Assembly (NCBI GenBank): GCA_900320415.1
Contig: ONSE01000036.1
Coordinates: 1-7,657 of the forward strand
DNA: 7,657 nucleotides
From: an uncultured Eubacteriales bacterium
GTDB taxonomy: Bacteria; Bacillota; Clostridia; Oscillospirales; Acutalibacteraceae
Direction: 5' to 3'
Position numbers and translations under genes: made by a program. Each line of letters begins with the position of its first letter. The first letter of the stretch is position 1. A model generated the notes under the pieces. The model made no database searches. It had not been told where the DNA came from and saw only the letters and a program-made list of their open reading frames with translations. This document shows, in pieces, positions 6,336 to 7,657 of the stretch.

Positions 6336-7657
6336 CCTTAGCACCTCCGAACAACCATTTTTTGCGCAGAGGCTTGAAGCCCGCGATACTTCTGAGCATC
6401 AGTCTTGAGAAGAAGATACCCATGATGAAGTTGGAAATAACACCTACGAGGAGGGTATAACCGAAAGCGTAGATCGTACCTGTGGTGGACTCGCCGAAGA
6501 TAAACGAAAGAATGTTGGACGGTCCGAATACAAGCATCAGAATAATCGAAACGATGACAACGGTCATGTTACCGTCAACAATAGCGGACAGGGAGTTTTT
6601 GGTACCCTTGTCCAGCGCGCCGTCGAGCGTTCTGCCCGCGCGCAGCTCCTCCTTGATACGCTCCGCGGTAATTACGTTACAGTCAACGCCCATACCGATG
6701 GAGAGGATCAGACCCGCGATACCGGGAAGTGTCATGGTGAAGGAAGGGATCGCCGTGAAGTAGCCCGAGATGGCAGCGATGGAAAGCGCCATCTGACCGA
6801 GCAGTGAAATGATCGCGATAAAGCCGGGCAGGCGATAGAAAATCAGCATGATCAGCGCGATCAGGATAAATGCGATAACACCCGCGTAGCCCATGGCGGT
6901 CAGCGCGTTCATACCCAGCGTAGGAGCGATCTGTCCGTAGTTGGAGGTTTCCAGCGGAACAGGCAGCGCACCGGCGTTGATCTTCTCCGCCAGCTGCGTC
7001 GCGGACGCGGAGGTGAAATTACCCGAAATCTGCGCCTTGCCGTCGGTGATGGTCGCCTGAACGGTGGGAGCGGAAAGCATAATGTCGTCCATCCAGATGG
7101 AAATCGTCTTTTTCAGGTATGTGGTGGTGATATCGGCAAAGGTCTTGGCGCCCTCGTCCGTCAGCGTCAGGCTGACGACGAACTGCGACTTGCCGTTGTT
7201 GTCTGTATAATACTGCGCCTCCGCCTTTTCAACACTGGAGCCTGTCATCAGTACCTCTTCGGTGTCGCCCGTCGGGGTCTTGTATACATACTCGCCGTCA
7301 GAACCGATGTCGGTCGTCGCGTAGGAATTGCCCGGTCTGAAGGTCAGCTCGGCGGTGGACGAGATGTCCTGGATCGCCTTCACTGCGTCGTGTGTCTGGT
7401 CGTCTGATTTCCACGGGAAACGCACGATGATCCTGTCGCTGTTTCTGTCAGCGTACAGCTCATAGTCTGTGATACCCTGGGAAATCATACGAAGCTCAAT
7501 AATTGATTTTGCGGACTCAAGCTGTTCATCAGTGGCGTCTACCCCGTTGGCAGGCTTAAATGTCGCCTCTACGCCGCCCCTGATGTCGATGCCCCATCGA
7601 ATATCGCCGATGCCTTTGAGTACTGTGTTTTTGTTGTCGCCCGTGTAATAGGATACT
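6325..7657 (-). CDS. secD: Protein translocase subunit SecD, 5' end outside the window
   Basis: Larger partner of SecF in the SecDF complex of the Sec translocase. The frame stays open to the window edge, giving 443 residues; the start codon and first membrane helix are missing. Near the edge is the SecD motif WGIDIRGGVEATF (fragment 21-33, usually GlDLrGG). The large extracytoplasmic domain follows, with IIELRMISQGITDYEL (52-67) and a conserved second half 'ISIWMDDIMLSAPTV', then GKAQISGNF and LAEKINAGALPVPLE. Five membrane helices follow. 'SIGMGVDCNVITAERIKEEL' (319-338) carries Asp325, the expected proton-relay aspartate, and IVDGNMTVVI (359-368) is the next conserved element. The C-terminus is basic and hydrophilic (KPLRKKW). 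Codons 1-56 of the fragment precede an internal methionine at 7488 and clearly belong to the protein, so 7488 is not the start. secD and secF are separate, adjacent genes. Confidence 0.97.
   Translation of the reverse strand, partial: VSYYTGDNKNTVLKGIGDIRWGIDIRGGVEATFKPANGVDATDEQLESAKSIIELRMISQGITDYELYADRNSDRIIVRFPWKSDDQTHDAVKAIQDISSTAELTFRPGNSYATTDIGSDGEYVYKTPTGDTEEVLMTGSSVEKAEAQYYTDNNGKSQFVVSLTLTDEGAKTFADITTTYLKKTISIWMDDIMLSAPTVQATITDGKAQISGNFTSASATQLAEKINAGALPVPLETSNYGQIAPTLGMNALTAMGYAGVIAFILIALIMLIFYRLPGFIAIISLLGQMALSIAAISGYFTAIPSFTMTLPGIAGLILSIGMGVDCNVITAERIKEELRAGRTLDGALDKGTKNSLSAIVDGNMTVVIVSIILMLVFGPSNILSFIFGESTTGTIYAFGYTLLVGVISNFIMGIFFSRLMLRSIAGFKPLRKKWLFGGAKDEN

Noticed and set aside
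5304..6341. A 345-codon open frame on the plus strand covering almost exactly secF
   Set aside because: The minus-strand secF has all family motifs, a good ribosome binding site and coupling to secD. The antisense frame gives a charged, His/Arg/Asp-rich product without recognisable domains and is a codon-bias shadow.
6336..6344. GTG start at 6344 for SecF (341 residues)
   Set aside because: The GTG overlaps the GGAGG ribosome binding site itself, while the ATG at 6335 is correctly spaced behind it.
1..7657. Mobile element, CRISPR array, defence system or prophage genes
   Set aside because: No transposase, integrase, nuclease or repeat-spacer pattern on either strand. All real genes belong to known chromosomal families and base composition is even.

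Overview
The window looks like a chromosomal segment from an endospore-forming, anaerobic member of the Firmicutes, probably class Clostridia. A member of the Oscillospirales/Ruminococcaceae type is my guess, from the moderate GC content together with spore genes. The evidence is HPr kinase/phosphorylase (a Gram-positive regulator), a GerA-type spore germinant receptor operon, a DUF421-DUF4363 gene pair, separate secD and secF genes (many bacilli have them fused), and strong GGAGG-type ribosome binding sites. No mobile element, tRNA, rRNA or CRISPR array was seen.

Layout: (1) 1-905, minus strand, hprK, missing only its last few codons at the window edge. (2) 906-1020, a short AT-rich gap with a probable hprK promoter and no visible terminator. 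(3) 1021-4124, minus strand, a compact three-gene ger operon read gerA (A subunit), gerB (permease), gerC (lipoprotein), with 17-bp overlaps at both junctions. The C subunit is only 200 residues, about half the usual length. (4) 4125-4204, an 80-bp divergent intergenic region that is an imperfect dyad. A central palindrome supplies sporulation-type -35 elements in both directions, and matching CGGTGAT ribosome binding sites lie at equal distances on each side. (5) 4205-5256, plus strand, DUF421 (YetF-like) membrane protein and DUF4363 protein, overlapping by ATGA. (6) 5268-5297, a bidirectional terminator hairpin. (7) 5319-7657, minus strand, secF and most of secD, overlapping; the secD start lies beyond the window.

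How the genes work together: the three Ger proteins would form an inner-membrane receptor of the dormant spore that senses small nutrients. The DUF421/DUF4363 pair faces it across the shared promoter region and is therefore a candidate for co-expression in the forespore. SecD and SecF are the proton-motive-force-driven accessory subunits of the Sec translocase. HprK controls carbon catabolite repression by phosphorylating HPr. SecDF and HprK are housekeeping functions that flank the spore genes.

The most interesting points are the symmetric divergent promoter and the shortened GerC subunit. The family assignments rest on motif recognition by eye; no database search was run.
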